A stretch of DNA of 64,000 nucleotides from Tenodera sinensis. Lineage: Eukaryota; Arthropoda; Insecta; Mantodea; Mantidae. Shown here piece after piece: positions 1 to 9,248 of the stretch. Numbering within the stretch: the stretch's first letter is position 1; each line of letters begins with the position of its first letter. A program made the position numbers and the translations under genes. The stretch spans positions 67,868,287 through 67,932,286 of the forward strand of contig CM060965.1 in NCBI GenBank assembly GCA_030765045.1, in the 5' to 3' direction. The notes under the pieces were generated by a model, which saw nothing but the letters and a program-made list of their open reading frames with translations, did no database searches and had not been told where the DNA came from.

Positions 1-346
1 GCCTGGTACGATGGCCCTACACACAACATAGAAATCTTCTTCCGACATTCTTAGAAAATTCTTGGTGCCAAATCTTAACTTCCAATCCAGACAAATGGCA
101 ATATGCATTGTTTCTATTGCTTAGGAAAACAGGTACCATAATTTTTACTGCTATTAACAAGCATAACGTATTTACTTTATGCCTCACCTGTTAATGTAGG
201 GGAGATGGAGTGCTGATGGGAATTCCCACTACAATATGACTCAATAGCTTTCCAAAGACGTGTTTTTAAAGCAATCAGCAATAAAAACTGCATCCATCGC
301 ACTATGTTTCAGTCGTTTTCTCGAGCAGCCGATTTTGTAAACAATT
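1..346. other. No gene seen
   Basis: AT-rich sequence with no convincing exon, repeat or RNA gene. It is probably intronic or intergenic host DNA. Confidence 0.5.
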
Positions 347-559
347 ACCGTTATTTATCTAAAATAAGAACAAATTAGAAACTAAACTTATATAACTTGT
401 TTGTATAGCTTTGAGAATGAGTTGGAGTCAACTTGAAACGTGTTAGTTGCAAAAGATCTTGCAATATTACTAAGATAAGCTTTTAGTTTCTAATTTGTTC
501 TTTTTAGATTCTGTTGCTTCACTGTTAATAGCTTATTTCCTTATTTAACCGTTATTTAT
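347..559 (-). mobile_element. Foldback short element with 12-bp target duplication, copy 1
   Basis: The element is 359-547 (189 bp). It is flanked by a perfect 12-bp direct repeat ACCGTTATTTAT at 347-358 and 548-559. Its core is an imperfect palindrome: AACAAATTAGAAACTAAA on the left is mirrored by TTTAGTTTCTAATTTGTT on the right. A non-palindromic tail follows (CTGTTGCTTCACTGTTAATA). The same tail and arms recur at 12519-12728, 47383-47563 and, truncated, at 53790-53848. No coding capacity. A 12-bp duplication does not fit hAT (8 bp), mariner (TA) or MULE (about 9 bp), and suggests target-primed insertion. Confidence 0.8.
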
Positions 560-622
560 GTTTAATGTAGGGGGCTGTGTGTTGATTTTGAGACAGTGGA
601 GACCCGCCTTTAGATTACTCAC

Positions 623-820
623 CTGAAATGATCCAGGATCACACAGACCTCCGGATGAAGTTTCTTCCAATGCTGTTTGTTCATTTATTGGCACAGAGTG
701 GTCCATTCCATGTGAAGTTTCATAATCCATTTCCTTGGGGTTTGGAATATCTGTGGTATCAGTTAAAAAGCTGGACTTTGCCATGATTGCTGCCTCCATG
801 ACTTCTGATGTACTCAAATC
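623..820 (-). CDS. Internal exon of an unidentified host gene (minus strand)
   Basis: On the minus strand a GGTATACAG acceptor precedes 820 and a strong donor CAG|GTGAGT follows 623. The 198-bp exon is open in phase 0 at both ends and encodes 66 acidic, polar residues starting DLSTSEVMEAAIMAKSS and ending GGLCDPGSFQ. No domain is recognised. The low-complexity acidic character and consensus splice sites argue for a real exon rather than a chance ORF. Its neighbour at 953-1264 lies upstream on the same strand, but the phases do not join simply. Transcript evidence or a homologue would decide. Confidence 0.55.
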
Positions 821-952
821 CTGTATACCAATTATATAACCCAGTACTTTCGTGCTAAGATATATGTGGTTTTCTTTTTTATTTCTTTTTTTTTGAGGTT
901 GTTTTTCAATAAATATTTAATTTTTATATAACTTTTAGAAGTCAATGAAAGG

Positions 953-1264
953 TCACCTTTTCCAGAATGCGACAGCTATTTCTAATAAAGCATCTGTACT
1001 TTTGGGTTTTATTCGCAATTTACCTATTACACTGTCGTTTTGCTTCATTAAATCTTGTGTACCTTTAGTGCTGTCAAGGTCTCTTTTCCAGGGATAACCT
1101 GTCATTATAATACCCTTTTTCTTGGACCAACAGGTAAGCCTTAAACTACTGGTAAAACGTATACGTTCATTGCCACAAAAATGTAATTTAACAATATTTA
1201 AATAAGTAATGTCACATGAGTTTAGATCCAAACCACTTATCACAGCACACCTGCAGTCTTCATG
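953..1264 (-). CDS. Candidate exon or terminal exon, unknown protein (minus strand)
   Basis: Open minus-strand reading frame, about 103 residues. It can start after a CTCTTAG acceptor at 1265-1266 and runs to a TGA at its low-coordinate end. It contains the segments SCDITYLNIVKLHFCGNE and KGTQDLMKQNDSVIGKLRI, which look like a folded mixed alpha/beta protein rather than low-complexity sequence, but I recognise no family. An alternative donor, AAAAG|GTGACC, overlaps the stop. Joining it to the 820-623 exon would put a TGA in frame unless an internal acceptor is used. It could be a terminal exon, or part of an unrecognised transposon. Confidence 0.35.
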   Translation of the reverse strand, partial: HEDCRCAVISGLDLNSCDITYLNIVKLHFCGNERIRFTSSLRLTCWSKKKGIIMTGYPWKRDLDSTKGTQDLMKQNDSVIGKLRIKPKSTDALLEIAVAFWKR

Positions 1265-2164
1265 CTAAGAGTTCGTGGTTTCACAAAATACCAATCTTAT
1301 ATTTTTAAATATGGTACACCTGCACACCTTTTGCTCTTGCATGACAGTTTTTGAAAGGGTACACTAACTTTCCCTACAATCACAATGATTGTCCAAATTG
1401 GGCATTTAAGGAATTTAGGCTCTCTAAATAGATATTTCATTCCTTATTCATATTAAATTGTACATAGATTACCACTTCCATTTGGTGTCTAATTTCATAC
1501 TACAACTGCAACATTTGAAATTCGAAATATTAGAGAACTTATAAGGTTAAAAGGAGAAATTTACTTTGGCAAGTATTCCAACCAAAGTTCGCAACACTGG
1601 TTTGCAGGGAAATTAAATAAATAAAACACCGTGGACCGTGAACATTTTAAATGGAGTTGCTTCTACTCCGACGATTTTAAGGAAATATGTACATACATTT
1701 TGCGCGTATGCCAAAATGATTCATTAAAAGATTCTAAATAAATTATTCGTATTTACAGCATCAACTAGAGAAAACAGTGTTAAACTGTATGTATTTAAAT
1801 ATACGGAAAGGGTGTTTCATCCCCGCGAAAATTGAACGGAATTGAGGGAAGCGCCTGTATATTTTCCGTGTTCCGTATTTTATAGCATTGTTTTTCTGTT
1901 AAAACTGATGTATTTTAGTAAGGTTCAATGAATCATTTTGACTCGAAATACCTAAATTCTGTGGTAGCGCCACTTATTTCTACCGATTTTGAAGAGGATA
2001 CTGCGGGAGTAGCACATCGCAAAGAGCGGAAAAATGGATTTAAATATAAGGTAATTACTTGAACGCCTGATAGGTTAAGTAGTAAATGCAACCACTTATG
2101 GAAATTTTACAAGCTGTAATGTGTACATTGCACAACTACAAGGTATTCGCGTAATTAACAAGTA
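1265..2164. other. No gene seen
   Basis: AT-rich sequence of low coding potential. I see no repeat family shared with the rest of the window. Confidence 0.4.
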
Positions 2165-2827
2165 ACGGGTGATCCAAAAGTCTGTGAGCCGGCTGCGCTG
2201 TGTTCTATGTGTACGCGTCCTCGGCGTTTGTCACCGACTGCCGCTGTTATAGAACAGCGCGGATGAAACCATACATTTTAAAAACTACTTTTAAAGGCTT
2301 TATTTACCGAGGTTATTAAAAGAGATGCTGAAACTGGTCACCGTCATTGTCCATACATTTTTGGCACCTTTTTAAGAAACTATCCATCACTCGCCGTAGT
2401 TCACGTTGAGAAATCCTGGTAATTTCCTGGTGGATATTTTGTTTTAATTCTTCCAGGGTATGTGGGTATGTCTTGTACACTTTATGCTTCCCCAGGGTTA
2501 GAAATCACAATTCACCTAGGAATCTTTCTGCAAATCGCACTTTCACTTAACGAGTTGATTGAGTAAACACATATGAACCATAAATAAATACACACTGTGC
2601 AGTAGATCAGCCATAATACACTTTGTGGCTAAGTACAGGAAAAAATAATAAAGCACACTGGTAATAATTCAACCTCATGATATCACCGTTACCTCTATAC
2701 TGCACTTCCATAGCAGAGAAAAACAAGTCAACCGCGTGACCTTGTGTATATCAGCTGCATTATCGTGTTTCCGTTTGCGCAGTGGAAAAACACTGCATAG
2801 CAGTTCTCATGTTTTTGGATCTCTCTG
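2165..2827 (-). mobile_element. Internally deleted mariner-like (DUF4817-type) transposon
   Basis: Bounded by TA dinucleotides and imperfect inverted ends: ACGGGTGATCCAAAAGTC at the left, and the complement of CAGAGAGATCCAAAAACA at the right. The minus strand retains the transposase C-terminus (KTYPHTLEELKQNI, then RELRRVMDSFLKRCQKCM), characteristic of the insect Tc1/mariner group with a DUF4817 helix-turn-helix. The catalytic core is missing. The 5' flank (2576-2800) is clearly similar to 37590-37800, so the element at 36992-37840 belongs to the same family. Confidence 0.75.
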
Positions 2828-3629
2828 TATAACAAAATATACTAAAGGTTCTTAAGTTGTAAAGCATAGCTGGAACATCAGCGTTACTTAAACCCAATGA
2901 TGGCAACTTCTCATTTACTCAGGATTACTATGTACCTACCCTAAAATTAAATTGCTAACATTAGACTTTCTCAAGCTTTAATAACTGTCAACTGTACTGA
3001 ACAGGAACCAAAAGCACCTCTTATTTCAGATTATTTTGTGTATTTGCATTTGTTCTTCACAGTAGTACTAATAGCTCACAGGTTTTTGCAGCCCATAAAG
3101 TTTTTTCATTATGCAGTAGTGGAGTGTCAGTAGTAGATCAATTCTATCATGTCTATAAATTTTCATCATACCTTTCATTTTTAGCTAGTAAGCAGCATCA
3201 ATCTGTGGTCAATTTAGAATCCCTTCTATTATCTTTTTATGCTTTCTTTCATCTGCCTTGTTCCATCATTCCTAATATTATTTTTCTAATGCAGAGTCCC
3301 TTTAAACAGTGTGTCCAAAAATAAATGCCAGAGTCATATGGCTTTTGCTTCCAAAGAAGGTATTAATTCTTCCAAGATACATACATTAATATAGCTTGTC
3401 CATAAAGTTTTTTTTTTGGTTCAGGTGTCTTTTGTCACTCTTCCATAGCGTATAATTCCACAACCATTTTAAGGGTGTCGGAAATACTGTCATTTCAATT
3501 AACCTCAGTAGAATATACTTAAATATTTTATGACTTGTTTGCATATTTTTCATTGTTGCCTTGTCTTGTTTTTATTTCTGCTTCATTTTCATTTCTTAAA
3601 AAGCTTGAAACTAACTCTTACACTACCCC
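2828..3629. other. No gene seen; probable old repeat DNA
   Basis: AT-rich. The only ORF (3124-3324) is short, hydrophobic and has no splice context. No family assigned. Confidence 0.4.
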
Positions 3630-3875
3630 AAAAAACAGCCATTGCCATGTTCAGACTTACCACTAAACGTCAGCAAACACCTGCATAAAATTGGATTGCT
3701 AGCATCTCCAAATTTTCTCTTATGCAACAAGGAAGAGGAAATGAATATGGAACATCTATCACTCTGTGAACAACTTAAATTGTATCCAGACATGACCTCA
3801 AAATATTAGGAGGCAAGAAAGAAAATGGCTTTGTTGCTAACCCCTGAGCATTAAGCTACACACACTACACATGTC
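3630..3875 (+). mobile_element. Decayed C-terminal fragment of an RNase H-type LINE
   Basis: Across frameshifts the plus strand reads AIAMFRLTTKRQQ, then MNMEHLSLCEQL and SKYWEARKKMALL. This matches the Cys/His-containing C-terminus of the R1/I-like LINEs found intact at 31760-33049 (same order: FRLITGHDCLAKHL, DRDHLQICLS, EKYWRARGLM). Non-functional. Confidence 0.65.
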
Positions 3876-4251
3876 TGCTTAATTTACTCTACGTAATCCT
3901 TGTCTCTTACTTTTCGGACAACATTTTAATTCAGAATCACCAAGCAAATTGGTTTCATATCAGATTGTGATTAACACAGCCAATGGTTTTGAATAATTTA
4001 GGAGGGACAGATATAGATCTTTCTAACATGCCCTCGTTTCTTCCATTATTCATTTACCATGCAGGAGGGTCACTGAAAGTTTTGGGAATAAACATAATAA
4101 AGTTTTAAAAATTTATATCTGATCATTGCATTTTTTCAAGGTGTTCTCCATTGCATTCTGAGAGTGCAAATACATTCTTCATAAGGAACTAGTGCAGTTT
4201 CAGATGATTCAAATCATTGACCTCAGATTTTTTCTTTTATTTTGGGGAGTA

Positions 4252-4408
4252 GAAAAAAGGTCTGTCTCTGTGGTCTGATCATTAGCATGCTCACTTGTAA
4301 ATCCAGGGGTCCTGGGCTCAATTTCTGCCCAGATGATGGGAAATTTTCATTAACCAGGTTTATTCCACATCCTTCCTAGAGTTTGGAAGTATGAGGGAGA
4401 AAGAGTAA
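4252..4408 (+). mobile_element. Old tRNA-derived SINE (CTGGG family), degenerate
   Basis: Contains a decayed tRNA-like head with box B-like GGTCCTGGGCTCAATT, followed by the family body (ATTCCACATCCTTCCTAGAG). This body matches the better copies at 11896-12022 and 58472-58605. Confidence 0.6.
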
Positions 4409-4457
4409 GTGTGTGTGTGTGTGTGTGTGCGTGGGTGGGTGGGTGTGGGTGTGTGTA
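4409..4457. repeat. (GT)n / (GGGT)n microsatellite
   Basis: Simple GT run passing into GTGGGTGGGT-type repeats, at the 3' end of the preceding SINE. Confidence 0.9.
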
Positions 4458-4459
4458 TG

Positions 4460-5403
4460 AATTTAGCAGATGGCTAAACAGTTCTTGACATCCAATGGAC
4501 CAAAAACAATGTCACATGGGGCCAGGCCTGACTGTAGGGAGGATGGATGAAGTATTTTAACTCCTGCTCCTGCAGGAATTGAGTGCTTCTCATGCAGTGT
4601 AGACAGAGGCATTGTCATGTGCAAAAAAATTCTACATGGACCACTCTTAGAACACTTTGTTCTCAGTGCATTGAAGACTTATGGCCCACATTTTGTGGTG
4701 TACCTTCTGGTAGTGATAGTCTTTTGTCCCTCAAACAGAATTGTAACAATATGGCCATTAGCTGAGAAGAACAAGCAGATCATCTTCTTGCCAACACTTC
4801 TTGTTTGACTTTTGTCGGAGTATTCTCTCCTGGTAAAGCCTGGCCCAATGACTGTCACTTGGTCTCCAGATCATATTAGTATATCCAGTTTTTGTAACCT
4901 ATGATGTTAAATGTGTTTATGGATCTTACCCCATCAAATTTTTCTGTCCTTTGCTGGCACCATTGCACATGTGTCTGTTTATGCTCATTTGTGAGGAAGT
5001 GAAGGATGCAACGACAGCAAAGCTTTCTAATATGAAGCTTTTCCTTAAGGAATTGCCCTCACTGTTGCCTATTCATATTAAGGACTTCTTTAATGTGATA
5101 ATATGTACAACAATAGTTTTCCCGCAACATGCACTCTGTTTTCACCACATTTTTATCCATTGTAACCAACCTTTTTGCGTGCTCTTCATCTTTGAGGGAA
5201 TCCCTTCCTCTTCTAAACTCTGCAAACCATGGACAAATGGTAGATTGAGGAGGACAAAGATCCCCAAATGCACAATTCAGTCTTTCTCTCTCCCCTAAAC
5301 CGACTTTTAAGTCCCAGAAAATCATAGCACTGAAATGTTCTCGGTTGAGATCTATCCAAGGGTCTAGTGTAGCAATGCCTGAATGTACATACACAGCGAG
5401 CAC
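4460..5403 (-). pseudogene. Mariner transposase remnant, near full length but broken
   Basis: The minus strand carries the mariner order N to C. The HTH region is at 5400-5060 (AMIFWDLKVGLGERE, CAFGDLCPPQSTICPWFAEF, GRDSLKDEEH). The middle is at about 4800-4740 (KKMICLFFSANGHIVTILFEG). The C-terminal block, with HDNA-like and LAPCDI segments, is at 4650-4450. Frameshifts and stops interrupt it throughout. Family residues such as the DEEH of the N-domain are intact, but the catalytic region is decayed. Confidence 0.8.
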
Positions 5404-6040
5404 ATTGTTGGAGCATGCTTACACACATTACTATATGAGCTTCAATCTAAAGTAGGAAAAACTGCTTTGGCTTATTACAACTCATTGTTGCCTGTTCTCA
5501 AAACTCTCAGTGACCCTGTTATAGTGGAATATATGAAAAGAAAAAAAGAAAAGATAGGAAGCCAACAACTCTTGACCTGTTTGTTTTGATCAATTATGGG
5601 CTTTAAGCAATGGTGATAACAGCTAAACTGGGTATAAGTGAGTAAGGCATTTAAATAATTGCACAGCTTGCTTCAAGTTGTAAAGGTCATTGAGCAAAGG
5701 AGGTTATATTTTAAAAGTAAAGAATGCAGTGATTTTTATCATCATTAAGTACCATGATGCCTTAAATTACTTTGCAATTCAACATCAAATGAACATAGTG
5801 GCAAATACATGCCAAATGCCCAAACAGATAAGTATATAATATGTACAACTAATCAAAACAGAACATAAGTTAACTAAATTTTACTTTTTAAAAAGAGGAA
5901 TGTTGGTGACATTAGGAGATAGCTGATCAAGCTATTTACAAACTTGAACAGCATTGAAAATGGTTACATAAGGAATATTAGATTTATCCAGCACTAAAGT
6001 TTAAATGTTTGTTCTTCAAGTTTAATGTTATTAAAAGATA
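5404..6040. other. No gene seen
   Basis: An open stretch continuing to 5589 (ALAYYNSLLPVLKTLSDPVI) lacks a good acceptor and has only a weak donor, so I do not call it an exon. The rest is AT-rich without recognised features. Confidence 0.35.
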
Positions 6041-6500
6041 TTTTTAATGGTTACACTATCAATTGCCAGGATCATATCAATGCTGCAGTGTGCTGGGGTT
6101 TTCTCCTGGCAGTTCTTTTACATGACAGTAATTCTACTCATATAGGGTTCTCGCTTTTAAGCGCACTTAAACACTGTTGATCTGGGCTTTTTTTTTTATA
6201 GTGTTTAACGCCTGCTTTTACTACTATGGCACTGCAGGTGGTGACACTGATGATACATGGAATGAAAATGAAGCACTGGTGGAATGAGATGGTGGGGGAA
6301 ACCGGAGAACCTGAATGAAACCCACCCCAGCACTGCTTTGTCCACCACGAATCCCATGTGCGGTTGCCTGGGATCGAACCCCGACCACCTTGGTGAGAAG
6401 CGAATGGTCTAACCACTCGGCTACAGTGGCGGCCTAACTGTTGATCTGGGCTGAGTGTGAATGCTCTACCTCAGGATCAGTAGGCCAGTACCTAAACTGA
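6041..6500 (+). repeat. Older SINE-like fragment, split by a younger SINE
   Basis: The piece starting CAATTGCCAGGATCATATCA and continuing to CATGACAGTAATTCTACT recurs at 39372-39470 (CATGCCAGTAAATCTACT), so it is a dispersed repeat. It is interrupted by the SINE at 6189-6436 and resumes after it (GTGAATGCTCTACCTCAGG). Confidence 0.6.
6173..6452 (-). mobile_element. tRNA-derived SINE with 16-bp target duplication
   Basis: The SINE occupies 6189-6436 on the minus strand. The direct repeat ACTGTTGATCTGGGCT is at 6173-6188 and 6437-6452. Read on the minus strand it has an A box (TAGCCGAGTGGTTAGACC), a B box (GGGGTTCGATCCC), a ~150-bp body and a terminal A run. The head resembles a long-variable-arm or Leu/Ser-type tRNA. 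A related copy with its B box deleted is at 12024-12365. Confidence 0.85.
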
Positions 6501-6720
6501 GTCACCTAAACAGTCTTACTTAATGTTCATTCCCTATATTGTAAATAAGATGTACAATTCTGCTTTTTCTTCTTTCTTTCTTTTGTTTTAATCATCATTT
6601 CAGCTATCTCCCTTTTACATATTGTACTGGGAATAACTGGATAGTATGTGCCTGTTAACAGATAAGTAATATCAGTCTGTGAACAAATAAAATGCATCTG
6701 TTAGCCAAATAGGGATATTG

Positions 6721-7045
6721 GAATTATTATCTATTTATGCCAACAGTAAGTTTGTTGGCATAAATAAATAATAATTACCACCTGAAGGTTATTTAATCCC
6801 AGGACATAAAGTACTTGCAATAGTAAGCCACCATTTTGGTAATTGTCTCTGATGTGAGACTGCCTTTGTAGTTTACCGGGAGAAATACGAACTGGTTTGA
6901 GAATTCAGTGTCATTCTGACAGATTTTACAGTAGCTTAATGGTTAGAGCACCTGCCTAGTAAGCGGTGGGTCTGTGGTTCAAATCCCAGCTGTGGCATTG
7001 AATTTTTAAGTTCCAGTTCTACCTCTCAGGTCATATTGGATTTTA
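6721..7045 (+). mobile_element. tRNA-like SINE monomer (GTTCTACCTCT family), diverged
   Basis: Begins with the hairpin CCAACAGTAAGTTTGTTGG and GCATAAATAAATAATAATTA. It continues through a ~190-bp body to a tRNA-like segment with A box (TAGCTTAATGGTTAGAGC) and B box (GGTTCAAATCCC), and ends GTTCCAGTTCTACCTCT. The same order is seen in the linker and second unit of the dimer at 28934-29479. Confidence 0.7.
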
Positions 7046-7429
7046 AATGAATGGATGAAATGAAATGGGTAACTCTAAAATAAAGTTTAGAGTTACTCAA
7101 CCATTGCACTCTCAATATAAGGGAAAATGCTGAAAGGAAAAACCATAATATCCATGCAGATTATCCTAAGTGAAGTGGTAAATTAGATATTCCAGATTTT
7201 GAGGCTGACCTGTTAACCCATATCACAGAGGTGGGTTTTCTACTTGTGTACTTATTCTGTTCTACAGCTAAATATAAGGGTCATAATCAAAGAAGCATTT
7301 TTAATGCTGCTTTGTTACAAAATTCTTCAGCCATTTTTATAATGTAAGTGACAATGGAATGGCCCACAAAAACACAGACCAAGTCTGAATTATTGCCAGT
7401 CATGCTACACATTGCGAAAGTTTACTGCT

Positions 7430-7850
7430 GCTCCTTTAAGCAAAGACATGTCTAAATGCTGATGACTTAGTCTTTTCTTGTTTGTTCCAAAGTACAGAAG
7501 TGTAGTGAGCAAGTTTTTTAAAACTCATTTTAAAGTAGATACTAAATACAAGCAGAATAAGAATCCTTATTCTTTCAAAAGGTGTGAAACTACAAGAGTA
7601 GTTCCAGAAGTACCCAACCTTACAAACAATAGAAAAAAATTTGGGAAAAGATAATTTTATTTCTCTACAGTCTCCTTTTAGCTCGATACCCTGAGAACCC
7701 TTGAGTTCCTCAAAATAGCCATCAACTGCAGACTTCACCTCTTCACTATTGGCAAATCTTTTACCACTGAACCATTTTTTCAAGTTTGGAAACAGAAAAT
7801 AATCCAAGGTACTACAACTGGTGAACAGCGTGCATGAGAAAGCAATTCAA
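7430..7850 (-). pseudogene. C-terminal mariner transposase fragment
   Basis: The minus strand reads DYFLFPNLKKWFSGKRF, then NSEEVKSAVDGYFEEL and GIELKGDCREIK. This is the C-terminal part of a mariner transposase, and the DYFLFPNLK block carries the last catalytic Asp. It is followed by the usual 3' non-coding text. The upstream two thirds are absent. Confidence 0.75.
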
Positions 7851-7914
7851 ATCGAACTCATTGATTCTGGTCTTCACAGCAATGGAAGTGTGAACTTGAT
7901 GAAGAAAAAATCTG

Positions 7915-8674
7915 GTGTTGCACTCACATGACTTTCTCTACTCTTGTACTAAGCATTCTTACAAACTCTTATTCCTATATCTTCTTCGTGTTAGTTGAGA
8001 TAAACATTTGTACAATTTATCTTATTGCTTATTTCCTTATAGGTGCAAGGGGAATGTTAGAATACAGTAGGCTTTGTGCGATAGTCAAATGTTTTAAAGC
8101 TTTGAGATTCTGTTGTCTTTGCACACTTAACATATAAAAAAATGAACAACAGCAATCCATTTCATGAAAGTTCTAAGTTTTCTGAAACTCCCACACATAA
8201 CAAGGAATATCTCCGAAACAGTTCACCCTACAAGAAAATTTATTTAGACATAAATTGTATACCTATTTTATCAAGATCTACATTTTTTGTGTAGTATGAT
8301 TTGGTCTATCTCTAACGGTTTACCAGTTATGCAAAGGTCGTCCAGAGTAAATACAACTACAGGGTACTATACCCAGAAAATTCAAGATACACATTTCATT
8401 TGTCATAAAAATGTCTCAAACATATGACATTTTAATCAAAATCGTTAGAGCCATTTTCAAGAAAATCAAAATTTTCGAAAAATTTTCCATGTAAAGGGTA
8501 GTTTAGGGTGGGGTTTTTAACCAACTTTTCGATTTTGAGTTATGCTGTCCACAGACTGACACACAGACACACACACGGATCTTTTTTTAAAAATACTTTT
8601 TTGGATTTAGAGGGCCTTAAAACATATATTTCCGGTGAAATCTCGAATTTGAATTTTTGGGTGGAATACAATAC
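7915..8674 (+). mobile_element. ACTTTCTCTACT repeat family, main part (interrupted copy)
   Basis: Starts near GACTTTCTCTACTCTTGTAC and runs through AAATCGTTAGAGCCATTTTC and a CA-rich segment to GGTGGAATACAATAC. There it is interrupted by the LTR element 8675-11384; its last 24-28 bases, ending CCAGTAGAGAAAGTAAG, lie at 11385-11412. The outer ends are short inverted repeats (ACTTTCTCTACT versus AGTAGAGAAAGT). At least five further copies exist in this window. No conserved ORF. Class uncertain. Confidence 0.65.
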
Positions 8675-9172
8675 TGTCACCGCGCCCGCCGCATCTAATT
8701 GCCGACAACAGCAGTGTCACCCATCGCATTACTGTCGGCACTACGGCAAAGGAGCCGAAGGAAAGAGACAGAGAATGGTCGCATTGTTGGGGCGCTTGCC
8801 GAAAGAGAGAAAAGGATAGAGGCTTCTGGAGTCTTCTACTTTGTATCTCGCCGCAATAACTGAACGTTCCTGAAGCTTCCAGAATAGTGCCTGGGAGATA
8901 TAAATAGCGGTAAAGTGCGACAGAAGGGAGTCAGTATGTGAAGCGTTGAGTAGTCGTGCCGACGGAGACGGACAGACGATGTGAAGCGTTGTGCCGACGG
9001 AGAAGAGTTAGTTCTTTGTGTTACGAGTTCGGATCCGTGCTGTTGGAGAATCGGAAAAGACTTTTCTTGTTGTTGCAACGAGTGTACAAAGTTACTGTTT
9101 ACGGAAATAAAAGTGTTTCTTTATCTCGACTACATCTGTCTACTTTACTTTACAACCCACCAAAAAGTCACA
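8675..9172 (+). repeat. 5' LTR of the 8.7-11.4 kb element
   Basis: 498 bp. TATA box TATAAATA at 8899-8906 and polyadenylation signal AATAAA at 9106-9111. Nearly identical to 10888-11384. Confidence 0.85.
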
Positions 9173-9173
9173 C

Positions 9174-9191
9174 TGGTGTCAGAAGTGGGAT
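9174..9191 (+). promoter_or_regulatory. Primer binding site (tRNA-Leu-like)
   Basis: TGGTGTCAGAAGTGGGAT begins one base after the LTR. It is complementary to a tRNA 3' end of the form ...CCCACTTCTGACACCA, which I associate with tRNA-Leu. Confidence 0.6.
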
Positions 9192-9248
9192 CCGTGAATT
9201 GCTAGTTTCGTTACATCGTCGTTAGAAGTTGCAACGTTAGAACCAAGA

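Noticed and set aside
5383..5589. Possible exon (LQSKVGKTALAYYNSLLPVL...)
   Set aside because: No pyrimidine-rich acceptor and only a weak GTTTGT donor; it also overlaps the 5' end of a mariner remnant.
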